From assembly GCA_050257395.1 (NCBI GenBank), contig JBLMWU010000179.1, positions 1 to 39,366 of the forward strand: 39,366 nucleotides of DNA, read 5' to 3'. A program made the translations under genes and the position numbers. The notes under the pieces are model-generated. The model had not been told where the DNA came from and ran no database searches. It worked only from the letters and a program-made list of their open reading frames with translations. Below are positions 1-8,115 of this stretch, piece by piece (position 1 is the first letter of the stretch; the number at the start of each line of letters is the position of its first letter). This DNA comes from JAIRTY01 sp050257395 (GTDB taxonomy: Bacteria > Actinomycetota > Actinomycetes > Streptosporangiales > Streptosporangiaceae).

Positions 1-553
1 TGATCAGATGCCTGCTGGCTGGGCACCGCCGCCCGGTGCCCGTCCTCGGACTCATACCCCGCCAGCAGTTCCTGTTCCCGCCGTTTTCCCGGGAACAGGA
101 AAAAGACGATGATCGCGCCCACAGCAGCAGCATCACCACGAACCCCAGCAGACAGCAGGCGTACCCGGTCAGCAGGGTGAACCGGGACCCCCGCGCCTGC
201 ACCAGCTTCGCCGACTGCGGGGCGACCAGGACCATGAGCAGCGCGGCGGGCAGGATCGCGAGCCCCGAATCCAGGGTCGAGTAGCCCAGCACGTTCTGCA
301 GGAACTGCTGGCCGACGAACATGGCCCCCATCAGGGTGCCGAAGACCACGATGCCGGCGGCCGCCGCCACCCAGAAGATCCGCCGGGCGGCCACGTGCAG
401 GTCGTACAGGGGCGCGCGGGCGTGCCGCTGGCGGATCACGAACCCGGCCCCGGCCACCAGTGCCACCGCGCACAGGGCCAGGGCGAGCGCGCCCCGGCTG
501 GGCGAGGGGGCGAAGCTGATCGCGAGCACCAGCGAGGCGACGAGCACGGCGCA
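1..553 (-). pseudogene. Remnant of a DHA2-type MFS drug/proton transporter
   Basis: Reading the minus strand from 553 gives hydrophobic sequence typical of the middle of a 14-TM major facilitator exporter, including FGTLMGAMFVGQQFLQNVLG and LGYSTLDSGLAILPAALL. It starts abruptly, in frame, right after the stop of the flavoprotein gene, so about the first 200 or more residues expected for this family are missing. At about position 121 the conserved reading ends at LLGFVVMLLL. The family's C-terminal tail (GAIIVFFLFPGKRREQELLA, then GYESED) follows at once but in another frame, without the 100 or more residues that normally separate these segments. The original frame stays open to the window edge. 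I see two lesions, N-terminal loss and an internal deletion with a frameshift, so this is most likely a dead gene. The upstream half could lie elsewhere in the genome. The family assignment comes from remembered motifs. Confidence 0.72.
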
Positions 554-1789
554 TCACCCCGACCGGGTGGCTGGCTCCTTCGGGTGGAGCGACAGCGTCC
601 GCTGGACCAGCGCGGCGCCCCAGGCGGCTGGCCGGGGCCGGGCGCCGTCGGCCAGGCCGTTCCAGTACAGCGACCAGGTCCCCGCGATCAGCCGGCTCAG
701 CACTGGCGCGGTGAGCAGCCGCACCCCGGCTGAGGTGACGCGGGGCCGGCGCAGCAGGGCCGACTGCAGCGCGGCGGCGCCCGGCAGGTACCGGCCGAAC
801 GCCGCGGTGGCCGCGTCCGTATAGGCGCGTGCCGCCCCGGGCGGGCCCGCGAGCACCGCCTGCGCGGCCAGGCACCCGCTGACCAGGGCCGGGCCGATGC
901 CTTCCCCTTGCAGCGGGTTGATCAGACCGGCCGCGTCCCCGGCCAGCAGCACGTTCCCGGCGGCCAGCGGCGTGCCGGTCCCGCCCATCCGCAGCCAGCC
1001 GCCGATGACCGGGCCAGGGCCGGCGCCCGGCCCGATGTCGCCCGCAGCGCGCAGCCGCTCGCAGAACCTGGCCAGATCGTCCCGCAGCGGCGCGGCCCGG
1101 CGGCTGGTGCCCAGGCCCACGCCGATGCCCACGTTCGCCTGCCCGTCCGCGCCCGGGAACAGCCAGCCGTAGCCGGGGTAGATCCGCCACGGCTCGGCGT
1201 CCAGCAGCACCAGCAGCGGCAGCGGGACGTGCGCGGGCAGGTAGGCGCGGACCGCGAAGCCCCACAGTGCCCGCTCCGGCCGCAGCAGCCCGGCCAGCCG
1301 GGCCACCGGGCTCAGCGCCCCGTCCGCGCCGATGATCACGTCCCCCGCGAGCCGCTGCCCGTCGCTGGTCACCAGGGCCCGGACCGTCCCGTCCGGGCCG
1401 GCGTCCACCCCGCTGACCCGGCCCCGCAGCCCGGCTGCCCCGGCGGCCAGCGCGGCGCTGCGCAGCGCGTCGTCCAGCACCACCCGGGGCACCACGATCC
1501 CGTGGCCGGCGTAGGTGCGGCCCGGGTAGGCGGGCAGCCGCACCCGGCGCCCGGACGGGCCGACCGCCAGCAGGTCCCGGCCCTGCCCGGCGTCGGGGAC
1601 GGGCACGCCCAGGTCCGCGAGCACCTGCACGCCGCGCGGCCCGACCAGGTCGCCGCAGGCCTTGTCGCGCGGGAAGGCCGACTTGTCGACCAGGGCCACC
1701 CGGGCGCCGGCCCGGGCGAGCACGAGCGCCGCGATGCTGCCCGCCGGGCCGGCCCCGGCCACCACCACGTCGAACCGCTGGCCGGTCAC
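554..1789 (-). CDS. Geranylgeranyl reductase family FAD-dependent oxidoreductase
   Basis: Predicted 411-residue flavoprotein. The N-terminus shows the FAD-binding Rossmann motif (VVVAGAGPAGSIAALVLARAG), followed by VDKSAFPRDKACGD, a signature of the geranylgeranyl reductase/ChlP/MenJ group. The second FAD motif, NVLLAGDAAGLINPLQGEGI, lies near residue 275. Members of this group saturate double bonds of isoprenoid chains (chlorophyll phytyl, archaeal lipids, menaquinone side chain). The GTG start at 1789 overlaps the TGA of the preceding gene (GTGA), indicating translational coupling. The neighbouring UbiE-like methyltransferase and UbiA-like membrane protein point to an isoprenoid quinone or related prenyl lipid as substrate. 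That substrate is inference; the family assignment is solid. Confidence 0.86.
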   Translation of the reverse strand: MTGQRFDVVVAGAGPAGSIAALVLARAGARVALVDKSAFPRDKACGDLVGPRGVQVLADLGVPVPDAGQGRDLLAVGPSGRRVRLPAYPGRTYAGHGIVVPRVVLDDALRSAALAAGAAGLRGRVSGVDAGPDGTVRALVTSDGQRLAGDVIIGADGALSPVARLAGLLRPERALWGFAVRAYLPAHVPLPLLVLLDAEPWRIYPGYGWLFPGADGQANVGIGVGLGTSRRAAPLRDDLARFCERLRAAGDIGPGAGPGPVIGGWLRMGGTGTPLAAGNVLLAGDAAGLINPLQGEGIGPALVSGCLAAQAVLAGPPGAARAYTDAATAAFGRYLPGAAALQSALLRRPRVTSAGVRLLTAPVLSRLIAGTWSLYWNGLADGARPRPAAWGAALVQRTLSLHPKEPATRSG

Positions 1790-2604
1790 CGCACCGCCAG
1801 CAGCAGCGCCGCCGCCAGGGTGATGACCGCGCAGACGAAGAAGCGCAGTGCCCGCTCGACCGGGGCCAGCAGCTCGCCGCGGCCGAGCGTGCGCTCGCTG
1901 CCGTCGGTGAACGAGATCCGCACGGTGACCGCGCGCACCCGGCGGCGCAGCGTGCGGGCCGGGGTGCTGAGCGCCCGCTGGCCCATGGACAGGAAGAAGG
2001 CGGCCGCGGCCATCGCCCACGCCGCCGGCGGCAGCGTGTAGTGCTGCGCGAACGCGCCGACCAGGACCGGGAACGCGCCCCAGGCGGCGCCGAACCACCA
2101 GTCGCTGTGCAGCCGCCCGCCGAACAGCTCCAGGTTGTACCCGCACACCAGCACGACGCCGATCACGATGAAGGGCAGTCCCCGCAGCCCGCCGAACACG
2201 AATCCGAGCGCCACCGCGGCCGCGATCGTCAGGCCGGCCATGACGGCCAGCACCAGGCCGCTGATCCCGGTCCCCAGCGGGCGCCCGTTCAGCTCGTCGA
2301 GCGCGTGCGCGCCGACGCCCATGGCGAGAAGGAACGCCAGCACGCTGACGCCGAGCCGCCACAGCACCAGGTGCGGCACCATCACCGCGCCCAGCACCAC
2401 GTACGACAGGTGCCACATCGTGTAGGGCGGGTGCAGCAGGGTCACCCAGTCCCGCAGCCCGCCGGTGCCGCGGCCCACGGTGTAGAACGCGGATTTCAGC
2501 GGCCCCGCCTGCTCGGCGGGCTGCTGCCCCGGGCCGGCGGCCGCCGCGGCCGCCACCGGCTCGGGTGGCGGCGATGCGTGCGGTCCGTCCGGCCCCGCGG
2601 TCAC
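1786..2604 (-). CDS. UbiA-like integral membrane protein (putative prenyltransferase)
   Basis: Predicted 272 residues with about seven or eight hydrophobic segments after a proline/alanine-rich N-terminus. A segment near residue 90 reads HALDELNGRPLGTGIS, resembling the first aspartate-rich motif of UbiA prenyltransferases, in which acidic residues precede N-x-RPL-x-x-G-x-IS. That motif is shortened here and the second Asp motif is not obvious, so catalytic activity is uncertain. The GTG start at 2604 overlaps the upstream methyltransferase stop (GTGA), and its own stop overlaps the downstream flavoprotein start the same way. A longer frame extends upstream but would run inside the methyltransferase gene. 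With a methyltransferase and a prenyl reductase on either side, attachment or handling of a polyprenyl group is a reasonable inference. Confidence 0.6.
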   Translation of the reverse strand: MTAGPDGPHASPPPEPVAAAAAAGPGQQPAEQAGPLKSAFYTVGRGTGGLRDWVTLLHPPYTMWHLSYVVLGAVMVPHLVLWRLGVSVLAFLLAMGVGAHALDELNGRPLGTGISGLVLAVMAGLTIAAAVALGFVFGGLRGLPFIVIGVVLVCGYNLELFGGRLHSDWWFGAAWGAFPVLVGAFAQHYTLPPAAWAMAAAAFFLSMGQRALSTPARTLRRRVRAVTVRISFTDGSERTLGRGELLAPVERALRFFVCAVITLAAALLLAVR

Positions 2605-3371
2605 GAGCCGGGGTCCCCGGCGGGCGGAGCCGCGGCACCGCCCCGGCCGGCCGCTGGGCCGCCGGGCTTGCGGCCCCACATGATCAGCCCGCCGCCCAGG
2701 CTCATCAGCCGCCAGCCGACGCCGGCCAGGCCCGCCGCCTGCCAGGCCGCCACGTGGGCCGTCAGCGGATGCTGCCGGTAATGGCCGGAGATGCTGGGCC
2801 CAAGGAAGCGGCCCACCTCCCACCACGGCCGCCCGCCGGTCAGCCCGCCCAGCACCGGCAGGCCCACCCGGGTGTAGCACCACCAGGAGGCGTGCCACAC
2901 CGGCTGCGGCGGGACGTAGAACTCCAGGCTGGCCAGCACCCCGCCGGGCCGCAGGCAGCGGGCCAGTTCGGCGATGGTGGCGGCCGGGTCGTCCACGTAC
3001 CGCAGCAGGTAGGAGAAGGTCACCGCGTCAAACGCGGCATCGGCGAAGGGCAGCTGATCGGCCCGGCCCGCGGCCAGCCGCACCCGGCCCGGCCGCCCCT
3101 GCCCGCGCAGCTTGGGCAGCCCGGCCCTCAGCATGGGCTCGTTCAGGTCCACCCCGACGACATCGGCGCCGGTCCGCGCCGCCACCGCCAGCGCCACCCC
3201 GGCCGGGCCGGTGGCGACGTCCAGCACCCGCCGCGGCGACACAGCGGCCGCCTGCTCCACCACCGCCTGCCGCCAGCGCCGGTCCTGGCCGAACGACAGC
3301 AGGTAACCGAGCCGGTCGTAACGGTCCGGCAGGCCCGTGAACACGGTGCGGGCGACCGGTTCCCCTCGCAT
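2601..3371 (-). CDS. UbiE/MenG-like class I SAM-dependent methyltransferase
   Basis: Predicted 256 residues. Near the N-terminus it has the UbiE/MenG-like entry (VARTVFTGLPDRYDRLGYLL, then SFGQDRRWR). Motif I follows as VLDVATGPAGVALAVA, then VVGVDLNEPMLRAG, and the post-motif region FDAVTFSYLLRYVDDP with LRPGGVLASLEFYVPP. UbiE/MenG enzymes C-methylate the quinone ring in ubiquinone or menaquinone synthesis. The C-terminus ends in a disordered Gly/Ala/Pro tail that is not typical. I chose ATG 3371 because it puts the family entry motif seven residues in; in-frame GTG 3410 and TTG 3446 are possible, and none has a convincing ribosome site. The stop overlaps the next gene (GTGA). Whether it acts on menaquinone or on a dedicated secondary lipid is unresolved. 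Confidence 0.78.
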   Translation of the reverse strand: MRGEPVARTVFTGLPDRYDRLGYLLSFGQDRRWRQAVVEQAAAVSPRRVLDVATGPAGVALAVAARTGADVVGVDLNEPMLRAGLPKLRGQGRPGRVRLAAGRADQLPFADAAFDAVTFSYLLRYVDDPAATIAELARCLRPGGVLASLEFYVPPQPVWHASWWCYTRVGLPVLGGLTGGRPWWEVGRFLGPSISGHYRQHPLTAHVAAWQAAGLAGVGWRLMSLGGGLIMWGRKPGGPAAGRGGAAAPPAGDPGS

Positions 3372-3500
3372 GCCGGCGTCGGCGGTGCGGGTCGTCCGGT
3401 CAGCGGCCACGTCAGCAGGTTCGCATGACCGGTACGAGCCGGGCAAGGCTGGCCAGCCGCGGGCGCGCCGCCTGCCCGGGGTGACCGGCGCCGGGTCCCG

Positions 3501-4010
3501 CTACGGCACCTCCCGCCGCTGCCCCTGGTCAGGCGCGGTGTCCTGCGCGCCGGCGCGGGCCAGCCCCGGCCGGTCGTACAGCAGCAGCCAGGCCACGTTG
3601 AAGCCGAGGAAGACCAGCACGATCAGCAGCACGGCCTCCTGCCGCAGCAGCGAGTTCGGCACCACCGCCAGCACCGCGATCAGCAGGTAGATGATGACCG
3701 CCGCGACCTGCGCGGCGTGATCGAGCCGGATCGGGCCGGAGAACGGGACGCGGATCGCGGCCATGGCCGCCGCGCCACCCACCGCGATGATGGCGAACGA
3801 GACCCGCCACATGCTCTCGCTGGCCGGGTCGACCAGGGCGAGCAGGCTCATGATGCCCGGCAGGGCGAAGTGCAGCGCGACCCCGTAGGCGCGCCGGCGG
3901 CGGACCGGGTCGTCCAGCCACCGCCCGGCGTTGATCTGCACGACGACCAGCCACAGGCCGAGCAGGGAGAAACAGGCCGGGGAGAATCCGATGTAGAAAT
4001 CCGTCAGCAC
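3501..4010 (-). CDS. Small integral membrane protein of unknown function
   Basis: Predicted 169 residues with about four or five transmembrane segments (for example FSPACFSLLGLWLVVVQI, HAAQVAAVIIYLLIAVLAVV and QEAVLLIVLVFLGFNVAWLL). I do not recognise the family. The GTG start at 4010 has a GGAG sequence about six bases upstream. It is the first gene of the minus-strand run that continues with the methyltransferase, UbiA-like protein and flavoprotein; the gap to the methyltransferase is about 130 bp with the start chosen here. Being first in the unit, it may be an accessory membrane component of the same lipid or quinone pathway, but nothing in the sequence proves this. Confidence 0.6.
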   Translation of the reverse strand: MLTDFYIGFSPACFSLLGLWLVVVQINAGRWLDDPVRRRRAYGVALHFALPGIMSLLALVDPASESMWRVSFAIIAVGGAAAMAAIRVPFSGPIRLDHAAQVAAVIIYLLIAVLAVVPNSLLRQEAVLLIVLVFLGFNVAWLLLYDRPGLARAGAQDTAPDQGQRREVP

Positions 4011-4440
4011 GAGCTTCTCCGTTCTCTATCCCCGCCGGGGAGCAGGCCCGGGGCTGACGCTGTTCTCCTCATCGTCCGGCAGCGCGGCCCGGGAAACCAC
4101 CCCCCGGGCAGGATGACGGCCTGGCCTTCACGGCACCGCGGCACAGGGCCGGCCGCCCGCCGGCCAGCGCGCCAGGACCGGGAAAGATGGGGCCAACCCG
4201 CCTGGTCATCGCTTAACGGCGTTTATGCGAAAGTGCGGCGTCACCTCAATCTCTCTCTTCTTTATTTCCCGCCGCCGCGTTATTCAGTTGATATTATCAG
4301 CGCCGGAATTCTCCTGGCTGGCAGCCGGTTACGGCGGCATTCCTGCCATAAGGACGCCCCCGGCACCGCATATTCAGGAAATGAGCCAGCACAGCGAGAA
4401 ACGCCCACACGTGACAGCTTTCAGGGGGAGAAGCGGATAA
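4011..4440. promoter_or_regulatory. AT-richer divergent intergenic region
   Basis: This 430-bp gap separates the minus-strand lipid operon from the plus-strand beta-helix gene. Roughly 4206-4330 is clearly more AT-rich than the surrounding genome, with runs such as CTTCTTTATTTCCC. It holds TTGATATTATCAG at about 4288-4300, in which TGATA and TATCA form a small palindrome around a possible -10 element, TATTAT at 4292-4297. A purine-rich GGGGGAG at 4424-4430 is the likely ribosome site for the gene at 4441. I see no convincing gene; a 71-codon frame ending at 4440 has no coding character. The promoter and operator roles are inferred. Confidence 0.4.
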
Positions 4441-5817
4441 ATGTACAGGACAGTCATCACGACGGCCGTTGCGGCACTGGCCGCGGCAGCCACCGGCCTG
4501 GGTGCCTCTCAGGCGGCGTTCGCCGCAGCGGCGGCCGGCAGCACCGCCGTGCCATGCAGCGCCAGCGCGCTGGCCAGCGCCATCAGCGGCGCGGCCGGTG
4601 GCGGCACGCTCTCGCTCAGCAGCGGCTGCGTCTACAAGCTGACCACCGCACTGCCTGACATCTCCAAAGACCTCACGATCGCGGGCAACTCCGCCACCAT
4701 CCAGCGCAGTTACGCCCCCGGCACCCCGGATTTCAGCGTCATCACGGTGACGTCAGGGACCAGGCTCGTGCTCAGGAACACGCATGTCCGCAACGGATCC
4801 GCTGTCAACGGCGGCGGCATCCGCAATCTCGGCGGGTCGGTCACGCTGACCGGCGACACCCTCACCGGCAACACCGCCACCGGCAACGGCGGCGCGGTCG
4901 ACAACACGATCAGCAGCAACCTCGCGGTGAACGGGGGATTCATCAGCGGAAACTCCGCTGATGATGGCGGCGGCATCTACAACGACGGGACCGCCGCGGT
5001 GACGGGCAGCGCCCTCAACGGCAACACCGCTTCCGACGCCGCGGCCGGCGCCGGTGGCGGCGCCATCCAGAACGAGAACACCCTGGATGTGAGCCAGAGC
5101 TCCTTCGGCGGCAACGCCGCGGCATTCGGCGCGGGCATCGGCAACGCCGGCTCGGCCATGGCGAGTGTGGTGGCATCCTCGTTCCGCGGGAACGCCGCGA
5201 AAGTAAACGGCGGCGGCATCTACAACCAGGGTCAGCTGACGGTGCGCGGCGGCTGGTTCACGGGCAACAGCGCCGCCGGCAATGGCGGTGCGATCGGCAA
5301 CGCGGCCGGTGCCAGCGCGAGCGCCACGGTCAGCAGCGCGACCTTTCTCTACAACAGCGCCTCCGGCGACGGCGGCGCCATCAGCAACCCCGCGACCCTG
5401 CACGCCAGCAACTCGCTCTTCCAGGGCAACACGGCCGGCAGCGGCGGCGCGGTTTACAGTGACTGGTCCACGTCCATTACCGGCTCCGCGTTCTCCGGCA
5501 ACACGGCCAGGACCGATGGCGGTGCGATCGGCAACTACGACGACGTGACCCAGGCGCAGCTGACGGTCACGGGAAGCATCCTCACCGGCAACCAGGCGGG
5601 ACAGCACGGGGGCGGCATCGCCACCGGGGCAGGCACGTCCCTCCCCATGGCGACCGTGGCTGTGAGGCACACCGTGATCCGCATCAACAGGGCCGGCCAG
5701 GACGGCGGCGGCATCTACAGCAGCAACAGCAAGGTCACCCTCTCGGGCGCCAGCATCAGCGACAACAGCCCGAACAACTGCGGGCCGGGCGGCTCGGTGA
5801 GCGGCTGCGCCGGTTAG
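4441..5817 (+). CDS. Secreted beta-helix / polymorphic-repeat surface protein
   Basis: Predicted 458 residues with a classical signal peptide (basic MYR, hydrophobic Ala-rich core, likely cleavage after SQAAFA). The rest is built from repeats of about 22-30 residues with the recurring signatures GGGI-Y/R-N and S-x-F/L-x-GN-x-A. These match the right-handed parallel beta-helix / polymorphic membrane protein repeat (Chlamydia PMP-like GGAI and FxxN motifs), also common in actinobacterial exoproteins. There is no visible sortase signal or TM anchor, so it is probably released or loosely bound. The C-terminus has two cysteines (NNCGPGG and SGCAG) and another near residue 61 (SGCVYK), which could form disulfides. 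No catalytic residues of pectate-lyase-type enzymes stand out, so an adhesive or structural role is as likely as an enzymatic one. Confidence 0.8.
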   Translation: MYRTVITTAVAALAAAATGLGASQAAFAAAAAGSTAVPCSASALASAISGAAGGGTLSLSSGCVYKLTTALPDISKDLTIAGNSATIQRSYAPGTPDFSVITVTSGTRLVLRNTHVRNGSAVNGGGIRNLGGSVTLTGDTLTGNTATGNGGAVDNTISSNLAVNGGFISGNSADDGGGIYNDGTAAVTGSALNGNTASDAAAGAGGGAIQNENTLDVSQSSFGGNAAAFGAGIGNAGSAMASVVASSFRGNAAKVNGGGIYNQGQLTVRGGWFTGNSAAGNGGAIGNAAGASASATVSSATFLYNSASGDGGAISNPATLHASNSLFQGNTAGSGGAVYSDWSTSITGSAFSGNTARTDGGAIGNYDDVTQAQLTVTGSILTGNQAGQHGGGIATGAGTSLPMATVAVRHTVIRINRAGQDGGGIYSSNSKVTLSGASISDNSPNNCGPGGSVSGCAG

Positions 5818-5840
5818 ACCGGTCCGGCGCACCCGCGCCC

Positions 5841-5873
5841 GGGGCCTGGCCGCTGCGACGGCGGCCAGGCCCC
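5841..5873 (+). terminator. Hairpin terminator after the beta-helix gene
   Basis: A perfect 13-bp inverted repeat, GGGGCCTGGCCGC at 5841-5853 and GCGGCCAGGCCCC at 5861-5873, with a 7-base loop, begins 23 bp after the stop codon at 5817. There is no U-tract, as is usual in high-GC actinobacteria. It lies between two plus-strand genes and probably ends the beta-helix transcript. Confidence 0.7.
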
Positions 5874-5918
5874 ACCGCACGCTGGGGGCAGCCGTCCCCG
5901 GTGCGGGAGACTGGCCTC

Positions 5919-6926
5919 ATGGAGTACACCCATCTGGGCCGCACCGGCCTCACCGTGAGCCGTCTCTGCCTCGGAACCATGAACTTCGGGCCGCTGACCC
6001 CGGTCGCCGACTCTCACGCGATCATGGACCACGCCCACGAGCTGGGAATCAACTTCTTCGACACCGCCAACCGCTACGGAGGCCCCGGCGGCCCCTCTGG
6101 CCAGGCCGGCCAGCACCCGGACGCGCACGTCGGCTGGACCGAGGAGATCATCGGCGACTGGTTCAGCCAGGGCGGCGGCCGCCGCGAGCGCACAGTGCTG
6201 GCGACCAAGGTCTACGGCGCCATGGGCGAGTGGCCGAACGAGGGCATGCTGTCGGCGCTGAGCATCCGGCGCGCCTGCGAGGCGTCCCTGCGCCGCCTGC
6301 GCACCGACCACATCGACCTGTACCAGATGCACCACGTGGACCGGGACACCTCGTGGGACGAGATCTGGCAGGCCATGGAGGTCCTGGTCAGCCAGGGCAA
6401 GATCCTGTATGTGGGCTCGTCCAACTTCGCGGGCTGGCACATCGCGCAGGCCAACGACAGCGCCGCGGCGCGCGGGTTCCTCGGCCTGGTCAGCGAGCAG
6501 TCCATCTACAACCTGCTCACCCGCGAGGTGGAGCTGGAGGTGCTGCCCGCCGCCATGGAGTACGGGGTCGGGGTCATCCCCTGGAGCCCGCTGAACGGCG
6601 GCCTGCTGGGGGGAGCATTGAAGAAGGCGAACGAGGGACGGCGCCGGCAGGGCACCCGGTCACAGGAGGCGCTGCGCACCCACCGCGACAAGATCGCCGC
6701 GTATGAGGATCTGTGCGACGCCCTCGGCGAGCAGCCCGCGAACGTGGCCATCGCCTGGCTGCTGCACCAGCCGGCGGTGACCGCTCCGATCGTCGGCCCC
6801 CGTACCGCCGGCCAGCTCGACGACCTGCAGCAGGCAGTGAAGCTGTCGCTGACCGATGAGACGCTGGAGCTCCTGGACACCATCTTCCCCGGCTACCGGG
6901 AAGCCCCCGAGCACTACGCCTGGTGA
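5919..6926 (+). CDS. Aldo/keto reductase
   Basis: Predicted 335 residues of the AKR (alpha/beta)8-barrel family, YajO/Gpr subgroup. The opening MEYTHLGRTGLTVSRLCLGT and the catalytic tetrad are visible: Asp48 and Tyr53 in FFDTANRYGG, Lys97 in VLATKVYG and a His at 138/139 in DLYQMHHVDR. The NADP-binding segment near the C-terminus (ANVAIAWLLHQPAVTAPIVG) is present. A glycine-rich insertion of about 15 residues follows Tyr53, ahead of WTEEIIGDWF. ATG 5919 is chosen because it gives the family N-terminus; an in-frame GTG at 5901 would add six residues. It stands alone on the plus strand, ends 7 bp from the convergent DUF1989 gene, and its physiological aldehyde or ketone substrate cannot be told. 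Confidence 0.88.
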   Translation: MEYTHLGRTGLTVSRLCLGTMNFGPLTPVADSHAIMDHAHELGINFFDTANRYGGPGGPSGQAGQHPDAHVGWTEEIIGDWFSQGGGRRERTVLATKVYGAMGEWPNEGMLSALSIRRACEASLRRLRTDHIDLYQMHHVDRDTSWDEIWQAMEVLVSQGKILYVGSSNFAGWHIAQANDSAAARGFLGLVSEQSIYNLLTREVELEVLPAAMEYGVGVIPWSPLNGGLLGGALKKANEGRRRQGTRSQEALRTHRDKIAAYEDLCDALGEQPANVAIAWLLHQPAVTAPIVGPRTAGQLDDLQQAVKLSLTDETLELLDTIFPGYREAPEHYAW

Positions 6927-6933
6927 GCCCGGG

Positions 6934-7527
6934 TCACGGGTCCAGCTGGAGTTCCAGCGGGGTGATGCCGCCGGTGCTGATCGGCACCAGGTCCATCGGG
7001 CACGCCGACAGCACTACCACGCAGTCCCGGGCCGCGCGGAAGGTCACGTGGTCGCCGGGACGGGAGGAGGCCGGGCGGGATGTGAGCGTCCCGTCCGGCT
7101 CGGCCCGCACGTCCATGAAGATGTTCAGCGGCTGCGGCACGTGCGGGGCCTCGATTCCCTCCGCGCGCAGCGCTTCCCGCAGGTTCTCCGCGCACGACCG
7201 GTGCGGGCCACTCGCCCCGAGCAGCGCGTACCGGGCGGGGTCGCACGCCGCGTAGAGCATGTCGTGCCGGCCGGGTGAGTGATCGCCGGTCATGACCAGG
7301 ATGGGGCGGCGCCGGTTCGTCAGCACCGGGTCACCCGGCCGCGGGAACAGCTTCGCGATGGCCAGCCGGGTGTGCTCCGCGCTGGCGTACTCGGCCGGGT
7401 CGCCCGCGGCGAAGGCGAACAGGTCCCCGACCTGGCCACCGGCCACGTCCACCACCCGGACCTGCTGGCCTTCGGCGACCCGCACCGCCCGGCCCTCGCC
7501 GCCGGGGACCAGCACCGGGCCGCTCAC
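6934..7527 (-). CDS. DUF1989 (urea-carboxylase-associated) family protein
   Basis: Predicted 197 residues, full length for DUF1989, a family often named urea carboxylase-associated protein. Features seen: the N-terminal beta-rich part (RAVRVAEGQQVRVVDVAGGQ), the central HDMLYAACDPARY and HRSCAENL motifs, QPLNIFMDV, and the C-terminal CVVVLSACPMD. The repeated Cys/Asp residues are conserved in the family and may bind a metal or substrate. The GTG start at 7527 overlaps the stop of the NTF2-like gene (GTGA), so the two are probably co-translated. No urea carboxylase or allophanate hydrolase gene is nearby, so a urea or guanidine role cannot be assumed. Confidence 0.8.
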   Translation of the reverse strand: MSGPVLVPGGEGRAVRVAEGQQVRVVDVAGGQVGDLFAFAAGDPAEYASAEHTRLAIAKLFPRPGDPVLTNRRRPILVMTGDHSPGRHDMLYAACDPARYALLGASGPHRSCAENLREALRAEGIEAPHVPQPLNIFMDVRAEPDGTLTSRPASSRPGDHVTFRAARDCVVVLSACPMDLVPISTGGITPLELQLDP

Positions 7528-7937
7528 GTCGCCTCCGCGGTGCCGGGGTCCGCGGCCGGGCCGGCGTGGTAGGGCTGTTCCGGCCAGAACGGCCATTCCT
7601 CGAACGACTCGCAACGGCCGTCCGGGGCGAACCGCATGACCCACAGGTCGCGGTATTCCTGGATCGCCGGGTCGCCGTACCAGACGTTCACCCGGGCCAC
7701 CGCGGTGCCGCCGTCCACCGCGAGGATCTCGCTGGTCATCCGGAACACCTCGGACGGGCCCTCCCGTTCGGCCTCCCACATCACCGCGATCGCGGGCAGC
7801 CCGGCAACCGGCTCCATGTAGGGCGCCTGCTGGTAGGTCGCGCTGTCGGTGAAGAGCCCGGCAAGGGCGTCAGCGCCCGGCGCCCGCCAGGCCCGCTCGT
7901 ACGCCGCGATCCACGCCGCGGCCTGTTCCCGGTCCAT
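7524..7937 (-). CDS. NTF2-like / SnoaL-like domain protein
   Basis: Predicted 137 residues with the cone-like alpha+beta pattern of NTF2/SnoaL proteins: an N-terminal helix (AAAWIAAYERAWRAPG), FTDSATYQQAPYMEPVAGLPAI, and a strand-rich C-terminal half ending RCESFEEWPFWPEQPYHAG. The ATG at 7937 is supported by a strong GGAGGAGG just upstream at 7941-7948. A longer in-frame extension to 8117 is rich in Pro/Arg and unlikely to be translated. Members of this fold are isomerases, dehydratases or ligand carriers; no specific activity can be assigned. It is translationally coupled to the DUF1989 gene. Confidence 0.75.
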   Translation of the reverse strand: MDREQAAAWIAAYERAWRAPGADALAGLFTDSATYQQAPYMEPVAGLPAIAVMWEAEREGPSEVFRMTSEILAVDGGTAVARVNVWYGDPAIQEYRDLWVMRFAPDGRCESFEEWPFWPEQPYHAGPAADPGTAEAT

Positions 7938-8115
7938 CGCCCTCCTCCGGACACCGTCGGGAGCTGCCGGGGCCATCCTCCCGTGCCCGGCCATGGGCGG
8001 CACGAGCGGCCGGCTGGAATGCCGAACGGCCGCTGCCGCTGAGCCTTTCGGCACTGGCTGAGCCGGCAGTCCACGGGGAGCCTGAAAGAGAGTGTCACAG
8101 GCCCGGAGGGATGCC

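Noticed and set aside
2605..2898. N-terminal extension of the UbiA-like gene to 2898
   Set aside because: It lies inside the methyltransferase gene in another frame and is Arg/Gly/Pro-rich noise; the GTGA overlap at 2604 gives the natural start.
4225..4440. 71-codon frame ending one base before the beta-helix start
   Set aside because: It runs through the AT-rich promoter region, has no ribosome site and no coding character; adjacency of its stop to the ATG is chance.
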